Assembly: GCF_051014685.1 (NCBI RefSeq)
Contig: NW_027478517.1
Location: 806,001 to 870,000, forward strand
DNA length: 64,000 nt
From: Ptiloglossa arizonensis
Lineage: Eukaryota; Arthropoda; Insecta; Hymenoptera; Colletidae
Reading direction: 5' to 3'
Shown here: piece by piece, positions 1 to 11,838 of the stretch
How positions within the stretch are numbered: position 1 is the stretch's first letter
Layout of the letters: every line of letters starts with the position of its first letter
Notes under the pieces: model-generated
Told to the model about the DNA's origin: nothing
Database searches by the model: none
The model's input: only the letters and a program-made list of their open reading frames with translations
Position numbers and translations under genes: made by a program

Positions 1-74
1 GAGAAGACAACAAATTTCTCGCAATTCTGCTGCTCCAAACGCTTAACCTGAATGGCCTAGGGAAAAAATACGCA

Positions 75-91
75 TACCGTTGTAATCGGGC
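75..91 (+). other. CENP-B-box-like site 1 (one example of a per-monomer motif)
   Basis: The 17 bases TACCGTTGTAATCGGGC align without gaps to the mammalian CENP-B box YTTCGTTGGAARCGGGA at 12 of 17 positions, and at 7 of 9 positions of the core nTTCGnnnnAnnCGGGn (the first two T are A and C here). The site recurs every 177 bp. In domains C and D many copies read CGAG or CGGA instead of CGGG. The resemblance is seen in the sequence. Binding by any protein is inference, and I expect a 7-of-9 core match by chance in a unit this size fairly often. Confidence 0.35.
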
Positions 92-139
92 CAGATTCTA
101 CTTTCAGATGCGACAGGAATTTTTGGGTTAGGTCAATCC

Positions 140-156
140 GTTCGCGAGATATGGGA
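140..156 (+). other. CENP-B-box-like site 2 (one example of a per-monomer motif, 8/9 core)
   Basis: GTTCGCGAGATATGGGA fits nTTCGnnnnAnnCGGGn at every core base except the first C of CGGG, which is T. It includes the TCGCGA palindrome. The great majority of monomers in the window carry this form. Variants lose it (GCTCGCGAG, GTTGGCGAG, GTTTGCGAG) or complete it (GAGATACGGGA). Outside the core the match to the mammalian box is modest (11 of 17 overall). Confidence 0.4.
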
Positions 157-1239
157 GTTTGAAGCCAAGAAATGGTTGAGAAGGCAAAAAATTTTTCGCA
201 ATTCTGCTGCTTCAAACGCTTAACCAGAATGGCCTAGGGAAAAAATGCACATACCGTTGCAATCGGGCGTGTTTCTACTTTCAGATGCAATAGGAATTTT
301 TGGGTTAGGTCAATCCGTTCGCGAGATATGGGAGTTTGAAGGCAAGAAATGGTTGAGAAGGCAAAAAATTTTTCGCAATTCTGCTGCTCCAAACGCTTAA
401 TCAGAATGGCCTAAGGAAAGAATACACATACCGTTGTAATCGGGCGAGTTTCTACTTCCAGATGCAACAGGAATTTTTGGGTTAGGTCAATCCGTGCGCG
501 AGATATGGGAGTTTGAAGCCGAGAAATGGTTGACAAGACAACAAATTTCTCGCACTTCTGCTGCTCCAATCGCTTAACCAGAATGGCCTAGGGGAAAAAT
601 ACAAGTACCGTTGTAATCGGGCGAGTTTCTACTTTCAAATGCAATAGGAATTTTTGGGTTAGGTCTATCCGTTCGCGTGATATGGGAGTTTGAAGCTAAG
701 AAATTGTTGAGAAGACAACAAATTTTTCGCACTTCTGCTGCTCCAAACGCTTAACCAGAATGGCCTAGGGAAAAAATGCACATACCGTTGTAATCGGGCG
801 TGTTTCTACTTTGAGATGCAATAGGAATTTTTGGGTTAGGTCAATCCGTTCGCGAGATATGGGAGCTTGAAACCAAGAAATGGTTGAGAAGGCAAAAAAT
901 TTTTCGCAATTCTGCTGCTCCAAACGCTTAACCAGAATGGCCTAAGGAAAGAATACACATACCGTTGAAATCGGGCGAGTTTCTACTTCCAGATGCAACA
1001 GGAATTTTTGGGTTTGGTCAATCCGTTCGCGAGATATGGGAGTTTGAAACCCAGAAATGGTTGAGAAGGCAAAAAATTTTTCGCAATTCTGCTGCTCCAA
1101 ACGCTTAACCAGAATGGCCTAAGGAAAGAATACACATACCGTTGTAATTGGGCGAGTTTCTACTTCCAGATGCAACAGGAATTTTTGGGTTAGGTCAATC
1201 CGTTCGCGAGATATGGGACTTTGAAGCTAAGAAATGGTT

Positions 1240-1943
1240 GAGAAGACAACAAATTTTTCGCAATTCTGCTGCTCCAAACGCTTAACCTGAATGGCCTAGG
1301 GAAAAAATACGCCTACCGTTGTAATCGGGCCAGATTCTACTTTCAGATGCGACAGGAATTTTTGGGTTAGGTCAATCCGTTCGCGAGATATGGGAGTTTG
1401 AAGCCAAGAAATGGTTGAGAAGGCAACAAATTTTTCGCAATTCTGCTGCTTCAAACGCTTAACCAGAATGGCCTAGGGAAAAAATGCACATACCGTTGTA
1501 ATCGGGCGTGTTTCTACTTTCAGATGCAATAGGAATTTTTGGGTTAGGTCAGTCCGTTCGCGAGATATGGGAGTTTGAAGACAAGAAATGGTTGAGAAGG
1601 CAAAAAATTTTTCGCAATTCTGCTGCTCCAAACGCTTAATCAGAATGGCCTAAGGAAAGAATACACATACCGTTGTAATCGGGCGAGTTTCTACTTCCAG
1701 ATGCAAAAGGAGTTTTTGGGTTAGGTCAATCCGTGCGCGAGATATGGGAGTTTGAAGCCGAGAAATGGTTGACAAGACAACAAATTTCTCGCACTTCTGC
1801 TGCTCCAATCGCTTAACCAGAATGGCCTAGGGGAAAAATACAAGTACCGTTGTAATCGGGCGAGTTTCTACTTTCAAATGCAATAGGAATTTTTGGGTTA
1901 GGTCAATCCGTTCGCGTGATATGGGAGTTTGAAGCTAAGAAAT
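1240..1943 (+). repeat. Seven-monomer module, copy 2
   Basis: Matches 1-704 at an offset of 1,239 bp, with a few changes (TTTTTCGC for TTTCTCGC, CGCCTACCG for CGCATACCG). Similarity continues to about 1,994 and then the series switches to AATCAGAATGG with CCTAAGG. Confidence 0.8.
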
Positions 1944-2617
1944 TGTTGAGAAGACAACAAATTTTTCGCACTTCTGCTGCTCCAAACGCTTAATCAGAAT
2001 GGCCTAAGGAAAGAATACACATACCGTTGTAATCGGGCGAGTTTCTACTTCCAGATGCAACAGGAATTTTTGGGTTAGGTCAATCCGTTCGCGAGATATG
2101 GGACTTTGAAGCTAAGAAATGGTTGAGAAGACAACAAATTTTTCGCAATTCTGCTGCTCCAAACGCTTAACCTGAATGGCCTAGGGAAAAAATACGCCTA
2201 CCGTCGTAATCGGGCCAGATTCTACTTTCAGATGCGACAGGAATTTTTGGGTTAGGTCAATCCGTTCGCGAGATATGGGAGTTTGAAGCCAAGAAATGGT
2301 TGAGAAGGCAAAAAATTTTTCGCAATTCTGCTGCTCCAAACGCTTAATCAGAATGGCCTAAGGAAAGAATACACATACCGATGTAATCGGGCGAGTTTCT
2401 ACTTCCAGATGCAACAGGAATTTTTGGGTTAGGTCAATCCGTTCGCGAAATATGGGAGTTGAAAGCTAAGAAATGGTTGAGCAGACAACAAATTTTTCGC
2501 AATTCTGCTGCTCCAGTCGCTTAACCAGAATGGGCTAGGGTAAAAATACACATACCTTTGTAACCGGGCGAGTTTCTACTTTCAGACGCAACAGGAATTT
2601 TTGGGTTAGGTCAATCC

Positions 2618-2634
2618 GTTCGCGAGATACGGGA
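2618..2634 (+). other. Complete CENP-B box core match (9/9)
   Basis: GTTCGCGAGATACGGGA satisfies nTTCGnnnnAnnCGGGn exactly. It differs from the common site 2 by one T-to-C change. Confidence 0.45.
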
Positions 2635-4918
2635 GTTTGAAGCCGAGAAATGGTTGACAAGACAACAAATTTCTCGCACTTCTGCTGCTCCAATCGCTTA
2701 ACCAGAATGGCCTAGGGGAAAAATACAAGTACCGTTGTAATCGGGCGAGTTTCTACTTCCAGATGCAACAGGAATTTTTGGGTTAGGTCAATCCGTTCGC
2801 GAGATATGGGACTTTGAAGCTAAGAAATGGTTGAGAAGACAACATATTTTTCGCAATTCTGCTGCTTCAAACGCTTAACCAGAATGGCCTAGGGAAAAAA
2901 TGCACATACCGTTGTAATCGGGCGTGTTTCTACTTTCAGATGCAATAGGAATTTTTGGGTTAGGTCAGTCCGTTCGCGAGATATGGGAGTTTGAAGACAA
3001 GAAATGGTTGAGAAGGCAAAAAATTTTTCGCAATTCTGCTGCTCCAAACGCTTAATCAGAATGGCCTAAGGAAAGAATACACATACCGTTGTAATCGGGC
3101 GAGTTTCTACTTCCAGATGCAACAGGAATTTTTGGGTTAGGTCAATCCGTGCGCGAGATATGGGAGTTTGAAGCCGAGAAATGGTTGACAAGACAACAAA
3201 TTTCTCGCACTTCTGCTGCTCCAATCGCTTAACCAGAATGGCCTAGGGAAAAAATGCACATACCGTTGTAATCGGGCGTGTTTCTACTTTGAGATGCAAT
3301 AGGAATTTTTGGGTTAGGTCAATCCGTTCACGAGATATGGGAGTTTGAAGACAAGAAATGGTTGAGAAGGCAAAAAATTTTTCGCAATTCTGCTGCTCCA
3401 AACGCTTAACCAGAATGGCCTAAGGAAAAAATGCACATACCGTTGTAATCGGGCGTGTTTCTACTTTCAGATGCAATAGGAATTTTTGGGTTAGGTCAGT
3501 CCGTTCGCGAGATATGGGAGTTTGAAGACAAGAAATGGTTGAGAAGGCAAAAAATTTTTCGCAATTCTGCTGCTCCAAACGCTTAATCAGAATGGCCTAA
3601 GGAAAGAATACACATACCGTTGTAATCGGGCGAGTTTCTACTTCCAGATGCAACAGGAATTTTTGGGTTAGGTCAATCCGTGCGCGAGATATGGGAGTTT
3701 GAAGCCGAGAAATGGATGACAAGACAACAAATTTCTCGCACTTCTGCTGCTCCAATCGCTTAACCAGAATGGCCTAGGGGAAAAATACAAGTACCGTTGT
3801 AATCGGGCGAGTTTCTACTTTCAAATGCAATAGGAATTTTTGGGTTAGGTCAATCCGTTCGCGTTTTATGGGAGTTTGAAGCTAAGAAATTGTTGAGAAG
3901 ACAACAAATTTTTCGCACTTCTGCTGCTCCAAACGCTTAATCAGAATGGCCTAAGGAAAGAATACACATACCGTTGTAATCGGGCGAGTTTCTACTTCCA
4001 GATGCAACAGGAATTTTTGGGTTAGGTCAATCCGTTCGCGAGATATGGGACTTTGAAGCTAAGAAATGGTTGAGAAGACAACAAATTTTTCGCAATTCTG
4101 CTGCTCCAAACGCTTAACCTGAATGGCCTAGGGAAAAAATACGCCTACCGCTGTAATCGGGCCAGATTCTACTTTCAGATGCGACAGGAATTTTTGGGTT
4201 AGGTCAATCCGTTCGCGAGATATGGGAGTTTGAAGCCAAGAAATGGTTGAGAAGGCAAAAAATTTTTCGCAATTCTGCTGCTTCAAACGCTTAACCAGAA
4301 TGGCCTAGGGAAAAAATGCACCTACCGTTGTAATCGGGCGTGTTTCTACTTTCAGATGCAATAGGAATTTTTGGGTTAGGTCAGTCCGTTCGCGAAATAT
4401 GGGAGTTGAAAGCTAAGAAATAGTTGAGCAGACAACAAATTTTTCGCAATTCTGCTGCTCCAGTCGCTTAACCAGAATGGGCTAGGGTAAAAATACACAT
4501 ACCTTTGTAACCGGGCGAGTTTCTACTTTCAGACGCAACAGGAATTTTTGGGTTAGGTCAATCCGTTCGCGAGATATGGGAGTTTGAAGCCGAGAAATGG
4601 TTGACAAGACAACAAATTTCTCGCACTTCTGCTGCTCCAATCGCTTAACCAGAATGGCCTAGGGGAAAAATACAAGTACCGTTGTAATCGGGCGAGTTTC
4701 TACTTTCAAATGCAATAGGAATTTTTGGGTTAGGTCAATCCGTTCGCGAGATATGGGAGTTTGAAGACAAGAAATGGTTGAGAAGGCAAAAAAATTTTCG
4801 CAATTCTGCTGCTCCAAACGCTTAACCAGAATGGCCTAAGGAAAGAATACACATACCGTTGTAATCGGGCGAGTTTCTACTTCCAGATGCAACAGGAATT
4901 TTTGGGTTAGGTCAATCC

Positions 4919-4935
4919 GTTCGCGAGATACGGGA
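4919..4935 (+). other. Complete CENP-B box core match (9/9)
   Basis: The same one-base variant of site 2 gives a full core match. It sits in a GGGACTTTGAAGC monomer, unlike the 2,618 copy, so this C may have arisen independently or been transferred by conversion. Confidence 0.45.
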
Positions 4936-7434
4936 CTTTGAAGCTAAGAAATGGTTGAGAAGACAACAAATTTTTCGCAATTCTGCTGCTCCAAACGCTT
5001 AACCTGAATGGCCTAGGGAAAAAATACGCCTACCGTTGTAATCGGGCCAGATTCTACTTTCAGATGCGACAGGAATTTTTGGGTTAGGTCAATCCGTTCG
5101 CGAGATATGGGAGTTTGAAGCCAAGAAATGGTTGAGAAGGCAAAAAATTTTTCGCAATTCTGCTGCTTCAAACGCTTAACCAGAATGGCCTAGGGAAAAA
5201 ATGCACATACCGTTGTAATCGGGCGTGTTTCTACTTTCAGATGCAATAGGAATTTTTGGGTTAGGTCAGTCCGTTCGCGAGATATGGGAGTTTGAAGACA
5301 AGAAATGGTTGAGAAGGCAAAAAATTTTTCGCAATTCTGCTGCTCCAAACGCTTAATCAGAATGGCCTAAGGAAAGAATACACATACCGATGTAATCGGG
5401 CGAGTTTCTACTTCCAGATGCAACAGGAATTTTTGGGTTAGGTCAATCCGTTCGCGAAATATGGGAGTTGAAAGCTAAGAAATGGTTGAGCAGACAACAA
5501 ATTTTTCGCAATTCTGCTGCTCCAGTCGCTTAACCAGAATGGGCTAGGGTAAAAATACACATACCTTTGTAACCGGGCGAGTTTCTACTTTCAGACGCAA
5601 CAGGAATTTTTGGGTTAGGTCAATCCGTTCGCGAGATATGGGAGTTTGAAGCCGAGAAATGGTTGACAAGACAACAAATTTCTCGCACTTCTGCTGCTCC
5701 AAACGCTTAATCAGAATGGCCTAAGGAAAGAATACACATACCGTTGTAATCGGGCGAGTTTCTACTTCCAGATGCAACAGGAATTTTTGGGTTAGGTCAA
5801 TCCGTGCGCGAGATATGGGAGTTTGAAGCCGAGAAATGGTTGACAAGACAACAAATTTCTCGCACTTCTGCTGCTCCAATCGCTTAACCAGAATGGCCTA
5901 GGGGAAAAATACAAGTACCGTTGTAATCGGGCGAGTTTCTACTTTCAAATGCAATAGGAATTTTTGGGTTAGGTCAATCCGTTCGCGTGATATGGGAGTT
6001 TGAAGCTAAGAAATTGTTGAGAAGACAACAAATTTTTCGCACTTCTGCTGCTCCAAACGCTTAACCAGAATGGCCTAGGGAAAAAATGCACATACCGTTG
6101 TAATCGGGCGTGTTTCTACTTTGAGATGCAATAGGAATTTTTGGGTTAGGTCAATCCGTTCACGAGATATGGGAGTTTGAAGACAAGAAATGTTTGAGAA
6201 GGCAAAAAATTTTTCGCAATTCTGCTGCTCCAAACGCTTAACCAGAATGGCCTAAGGAAAAAATACACATACCGTTGTAATCGGGCGAGTTTCTACTTTC
6301 AAATGCAATAGGAATTTTTGGGTTAGGTCAATCCGTTCGCGAGATATGGGAGTTTAAAGATAAGAAATGGTTGAGAAGACAACAAATTTTTCGCAATTCT
6401 GCTGCTCCAGTCGCTTAACCAGAATGGGCTAGGGAAAAAATACACATACCTTTGTAACCGGGCGAGTTTCTACTTTCAGACGCAACAGGAATTTTTGGGT
6501 TAGGTCAATCCGTTCGCGAGATATGGGAGTTTGAAGCCGAGAAATGGTTGACAAGACAACAAATTTCTCGCACTTCTGCTGCTCCAATCGCTTAACCAGA
6601 ATGGCCTAGGGGAAAAATACAAGTACCGTTGTAATCGGGCCAGATTCTACTTTCAGATGCGACAGGAATTTTTGGGTTAGGTCAATCCGTTCGCGAGATA
6701 TGGGAGTTTGAAGCCGAGAAATGGTTGACAAGACAACAAATTTCTCGCACTTCTGCTGCTCCAATCGCTTAACCAGAATGGCCTAGGGAAAAAATGCACA
6801 TACCGTTGTAATCGGGCGTGTTTCTACTTTCAGATGCAATAGGAATTTTTGGGTTAGGTCAATCCGTTCGCGAGATATGGGACTTTGAAGCTAAGAAATG
6901 GTTGAGAAGACAACAAATTTTTCGCAATTCTGCTGCTCCAAACGCTTAACCTGAATGGCCTAGGGAAAAAATACGCATACCGTTGTAATCGGGCCAGATT
7001 CTACTTTCAGATGCGACAGGAATTTTTGGGTTAGGTCAATCCGTTCGCGAGATATGGGAGTTTGAAGCCAAGAAATGGTTGAGAAGGCAAAAAATTTTTC
7101 GCAATTCTGCTGCTTCAAACGCTTAACCAGAATGGGCTAGGGAAGAAATGCACATACCGTTGTAATCGGGCGTGTTTCTACTTTCAGATGCAATAGGAAT
7201 TTTTGGGTTAGGTCAATCCGTTCGCGAGATATGGGAGTTTGAAGGCAAGAAATGGTTGAGAAGGCAAAAAATTTTTCGCAATTCTGCTGCTCCAAACGCT
7301 TAACCAGACTGGCCTAAGGAAAGAATACACATACCGTTGTAATCGGGCGAGTTTCTACTTCCAGATGCAACAGGAATTTTTGGGTTAGGTCAATCCGTTC
7401 GCGAGATATGGGACTTTGAAGCTAAGAAATGGTT

Positions 7435-8138
7435 GAGAAGACAACAAATTTCTCGCAATTCTGCTGCTCCAAACGCTTAACCTGAATGGCCTAGGGAAAA
7501 AATACGCATACCGTTGTAATCGGGCCAGATTCTACTTTCAGATGCGACAGGAATTTTTGGGTTAGGTCAATCCGTTCGCGAGATATGGGAGTTTGAAGCC
7601 AAGAAATGGTTGAGAAGGCAAAAAATTTTTCGCAATTCTGCTGCTTCAAACGCTTAACCAGAATGGCCTAGGGAAAAAATGCACATACCGTTGTAATCGG
7701 GCGTGTTTCTACTTTCAGATGCAATAGGAATTTTTGGGTTAGGTCAATCCGTTCGCGAGATATGGGAGTTTGAAGGCAAGAAATGGTTGAGAAGGCAAAA
7801 AATTTTTCGCAATTCTGCTGCTCCAAACGCTTAATCAGAATGGCCTAAGGAAAGAATACACATACCGTTGTAATCGGGCGAGTTTCTACTTCCAGATGCA
7901 ACAGGAATTTTTGGGTTAGGTCAATCCGTGCGCGAGATATGGGAGTTTGAAGCCGAGAAATGGTTGACAAGACAACAAATTTCTCGCACTTCTGCTGCTC
8001 CAATCGCTTAACCAGAATGGCCTAGGGGAAAAATACAAGTACCGTTGTAATCGGGCGAGTTTCTACTTTCAAATGCAATAGGAATTTTTGGGTTAGGTCA
8101 ATCCGTTCGCGTGATATGGGAGTTTGAAGCTAAGAAAT
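7435..8138 (+). repeat. Seven-monomer module, copy 3
   Basis: Matches 1-704 at an offset of exactly 7,434 bp (42 x 177) with very few differences, including the rare TTTCTCGCAATTC at its start. It diverges at about 8,139, where GAAATTG becomes GAAATGG. Confidence 0.8.
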
Positions 8139-9166
8139 GGTTGAGAAGACAACAAGTTTTTCGCAATTCTGCTGCTCCAAACGCTTAACCTGAATGGCCT
8201 AGGGAAAAAATGCACATACCGTTGTAATCGGGCGTGTTTCTACTTTCAGATGCAATAGGAATTTTTGGGTTAGGTCAGTCCGTTCGCGAGATATGGGAGT
8301 TTGAAGAAAAGAAATGGTTGAGAAGGCAAAAAATTTTTCGCAATTCTGCTGCTCCAAACGCTTAATCAGAATGGCCTAAGGAAAGAATACACATACCGTT
8401 GTAATCGGGCGAGTTTCTACTTTCAGACGCAACAGGAATTTTTGGGTTAGGTCAATCCGTTCGCGAGATATGGGAGTTTGAAGCCGAGAAATGGTTGACA
8501 AGACAACAAATTTCTCGCAATTCTGCTGCTCCAATCGCTTAACCAGAATGGCCTAGGGGAAAAATACAAGTACCGTTGTAATCGGGCGAGACTCTACTTT
8601 CAAATGCAATAGGAATTTTTGGGTTAGGTCAATCCGTTCGCGAGATATGGGAGTTTGAGGACAAGAAATGGTTGAGAAGGCAACAAGTTTTTCGCAATTC
8701 TGCTGCTCCAAACGCTTAACCTGAATGGCCTAGGGAAAAAATACGCCTACCGTTGTAATCGGGCCAGATTCTACTTTCAGATGCGACAGGAATTTTTGGG
8801 TTAGGTCAATCCGTTCGCGAGATATGGGAGTTTGAAGCGGAGAAATGGTTGACAAGACAACAAATTTCTCGCACTTCTGCTGCTCCAATCGCTTAACCAG
8901 AATAGCCTAGGGGAAAAATACAAGTACCGTTGTAATCGGGCGAGTTTCTACTTTCAAATGCAATAGGAATTTTTGGGTTAGGTCAATCCGTTCGCGAGAT
9001 ATGGGAGTTTAAAGCTAAGAAATGGTTGAGAAGACAACAAATTTTTCGCAATCCTGCTGCTCCAGTCGCTTAACCAGAATGGGCTAGGGAAAAAATACAC
9101 ATACCTTTGTAACCGGGCGAGTTTCTACTTTCAGACGCAACAGGAATTTTTGGGTTAGGTCAATCC

Positions 9167-9183
9167 GTTCGCGAGATACGGGA
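9167..9183 (+). other. Complete CENP-B box core match (9/9)
   Basis: The site 2 variant with CGGG lies in the same monomer subtype (GACGCAACAGG, then GAAGCCGAG) as the copies at 2,618 and 11,822, so these three probably descend from one ancestral monomer. Confidence 0.45.
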
Positions 9184-9558
9184 GTTTGAAGCCGAGAAAT
9201 GGTTGACAAGACAACAAATTTCTCGCACTTCTGCTGCTCCAATCGCTTAACCAGAATGGCCTAGGGGAAAAATACGCATACCGTTGTAATCGGGCCAGAT
9301 TCTACTTTCAGATGCGACAGGAATTTTTGGGTTAGGTCAATCCGTTCGCGAGATATGGGAGTTTGAAGCCAAGAAATGGTTGAGAAGGCAAAAAATTTTT
9401 CGCAATTCTGCTGCTTCAAACGCTTAACCAGAATGGCCTAAGGAAAGAATACACATACCGTTGTAATCGGGCGAGTTTCTACTTCCAGATGCAACAGGAT
9501 TTTTTGGGTTAGGTCAATCCGTTCGCGAGATATGGGACTTTGAAGCTAAGAAATGGTT

Positions 9559-10350
9559 GAGAAGACAACAAATTTTTCGCAATTCTGCTGCCCCAAACGC
9601 TTAACCTGAATGGCCTAGGGAAAAAATACGCATACCGTTGTAATCGGGCCAGATTCTACTTTCAGATGCGACAGGAATTTTTGGGTTAGGTCAATCCGTT
9701 CGCGAGATATGGGAGTTTGAAGCCAAGAAATGGTTGAGAAGGCAAAAAATTTTTCGCAATTCTGCTGCTTCAAACGCTTAACCAGAATGGCCTAGGGAAA
9801 AAATGCACATACCGTTGTAATCGGGCGTGTTTCTACTTTCAGATGCAATAGGAATTTTTGGGTTAGGTCAATCCGTTCGCGAGATATGGGAGTTTGAAGA
9901 CAAGAAATGGTTGAGAAGGCAAAAAATTTTTCGCAATTCTGCTGCTCCAAACGCTTAATCAGAATGGCCTAAGGAAAGAATACACATACCGTTGTAATCG
10001 GGCGAGTTTCTACTTCCAGATGCAACAGGAATTTTTGGGTTAGGTCAATCCGTGCGCGAGATATGGGAGTTTGAAGCCGAGAAATGGTTGACAAGACAAC
10101 AAATTTCTCGCACTTCTGCTGCTCCAATCGCTTAACCAGAATGGCCTAGGGGAAAAATACAAGTACCGTTGTAATCGGGCGAGTTTCTACTTTCAAATGC
10201 AATAGGAATTTTTGGGTTAGGTCAATCCGTTCGCGTGATATGGGAGTTTGAAGCTAAGAAATTGTTGAGAAGACAACAAATTTTTCGCACTTCTGCTGCT
10301 CCAAACGCTTAACCAGAATGGCCTAGGGAAAAAATGCACATACCGTTGTA
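9559..10350 (+). repeat. Seven-monomer module, copy 4
   Basis: Matches the left-end module at an offset of 9,558 bp (54 x 177) and extends into the next unit with the CTTTGAGATGC variant. It carries GCTGCCCC at the start and AAGAGATATGGG beyond the module. Confidence 0.75.
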
Positions 10351-11821
10351 ATCGGGCGTGTTTCTACTTTGAGATGCAATAGGAATTTTTGGGTTAGGTC
10401 AATCCGTTCAAGAGATATGGGAGTTTGAAGACAAGAAATGGTTGAGAAGGCAAAAAATTTTACGCAATTCTGATGCTCCAAACGCTTAACCAGAATGGCC
10501 TAAGGAAAAAATACACATACCGTTGAAATCGGGCGAGTTTCTACTTCCAGATGCATCAGGAATTTTTGGGTTAGGTCAATCCGTTCGCGAGATATGGGAG
10601 CTTGAAACCAAGAAATGGTTGAGAAGGCAAAAAATTTTTCGCAATTCTGCTGCTCCAAACGCTTAACCAGAATGGCCTAAGGAAAGAATACACATACCGT
10701 TGTAATCGGGCGAGTTTCTACTTCCAGATGCAACAGGAATTTTTGGGTTAGGTCAATCCGTTCGCGAGATATGGGACTTTGAAGCTAAGAAATGGTTGAG
10801 AAGACAACAAGTTTTTCGCAATTCTGCTGCTCCAAACGCTTAACCTGAATGGCCTAGGGAAAAAATACGCCTACCGTTGTAATCGGGCCAGATTCTACTT
10901 TCAGATGCGACAGGAATTTTTGGGTTAGGTCAATCCGTTCGCGAGATATGGGAGTTTGAAGCCAAGAAATGGTTGAGAAGGCAAAAAATTTTTCGCAATT
11001 CTGCTGCTTCAAACGCTTAACCAGAATGGCCTAGGGAAAAAATGCACATACCGTTGTAATCGGGCGTGTTTCTACTTTCAGATGCAATAGGAATTTTTGG
11101 GTTAGGTCAGTCCGTTCGCGAGATATGGGAGTTTGAAGCCGAGAAATGGTTGACAAGACAACAAATTTCTCGCAATTCTGCTGCTCCAATCGCTTAACCA
11201 GAATGGCCTAGGGGAAAAATACAAGTACCGTTGTAATCGGGCGAGACTCTACTTTCAAATGCAATAGGAATTTTTGGGTTAGGTCAATCCGTTCGCGAGA
11301 TATGGGAGTTTGAGGACAAGAAATGGTTGAGAAGGCAACAAGTTTTTCGCAATTCTGCTGCTCCAAACGCTTAACCTGAATGGCCTAGGGAAAAAATACG
11401 CCTACCGTTGTAATCGGGCCAGATTCTACTTTCAGATGCGACAGGAATTTTTGGGTTAGGTCAATCCGTTCGCGAGATATGGGAGTTTGAAGCGGAGAAA
11501 TGGTTGACAAGACAACAAATTTCTCGCACTTCTGCTGCTCCAATCGCTTAACCAGAATGGCCTAGGGGAAAAATACAAGTACCGTTGTAATCGGGCGAGT
11601 TTCTACTTTCAAATGCAATAGGAATTTTTGGGTCAGGTCAATCCGTTCGCGAGATATGGGAGTTTAAAGATAAGAAATGGTTGAGAAGACAACAAATTTT
11701 TCGCAATCCTGCTGCTCCAGTCGCTTAACCAGAATGGGCTAGGGAAAAAATACACATACCTTTGTAACCGGGCGAGTTTCTACTTTCAGACGCAACAGGA
11801 ATTTTTGGGTTAGGTCAATCC

Positions 11822-11838
11822 GTTCGCGAGATACGGGA
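11822..11838 (+). other. Complete CENP-B box core match (9/9)
   Basis: The site 2 variant with CGGG is 15 monomers (2,655 bp) downstream of the 9,167 copy and in the same subtype context. Confidence 0.45.

Larger units (their letters stand above)
1..177 (+). repeat. Reference monomer (first unit), with landmark positions
   Basis: This unit defines the monomer coordinates used in other entries. Landmarks are: an A/T tract near 12-19, the CTGCTGCTCC block near 28-37, the CCTAGG palindrome at 56-61, an A6 run at 63-68, a CENP-B-box-like site at 75-91, the TTTCTACTTTCAG-type block near 95-107, a third A/T tract at 118-124, GGGTTAGG at 125-132, a second CENP-B-box-like site at 140-156 containing the TCGCGA palindrome at 142-147, and a purine-rich end. 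The hand consensus across the window has 73 G+C of 177 and 8 CpG dinucleotides. I saw no convincing internal subrepeat, so the 177-bp unit does not look like a dimer or trimer of something shorter. Confidence 0.93.
1..704 (+). repeat. Seven-monomer module, copy 1
   Basis: The ordered series of variants in this stretch recurs near 1,240, 7,435 and 9,559: CCTGAATGG with CGCATACCG, then GCTTCAAACG, then AATCAGAATGG with CCTAAGG, then GTGCGCGAG with GAAGCCGAG, then TTTCTCGCACTTC with ACAAGTACCG. The offsets are exactly 7, 42 and 54 monomers. This is a higher-order repeat module that is not arranged in a regular period. Confidence 0.8.

Noticed and set aside
125..132. TTAGG in every monomer, like the insect telomere repeat
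   Set aside because: It occurs once per 177 bp and is never in tandem, so it is not a telomeric tract.
60..155. Four GGG runs per monomer as a possible G-quadruplex
   Set aside because: The gaps between runs are about 25-35 bases, too long for an ordinary G-quadruplex.
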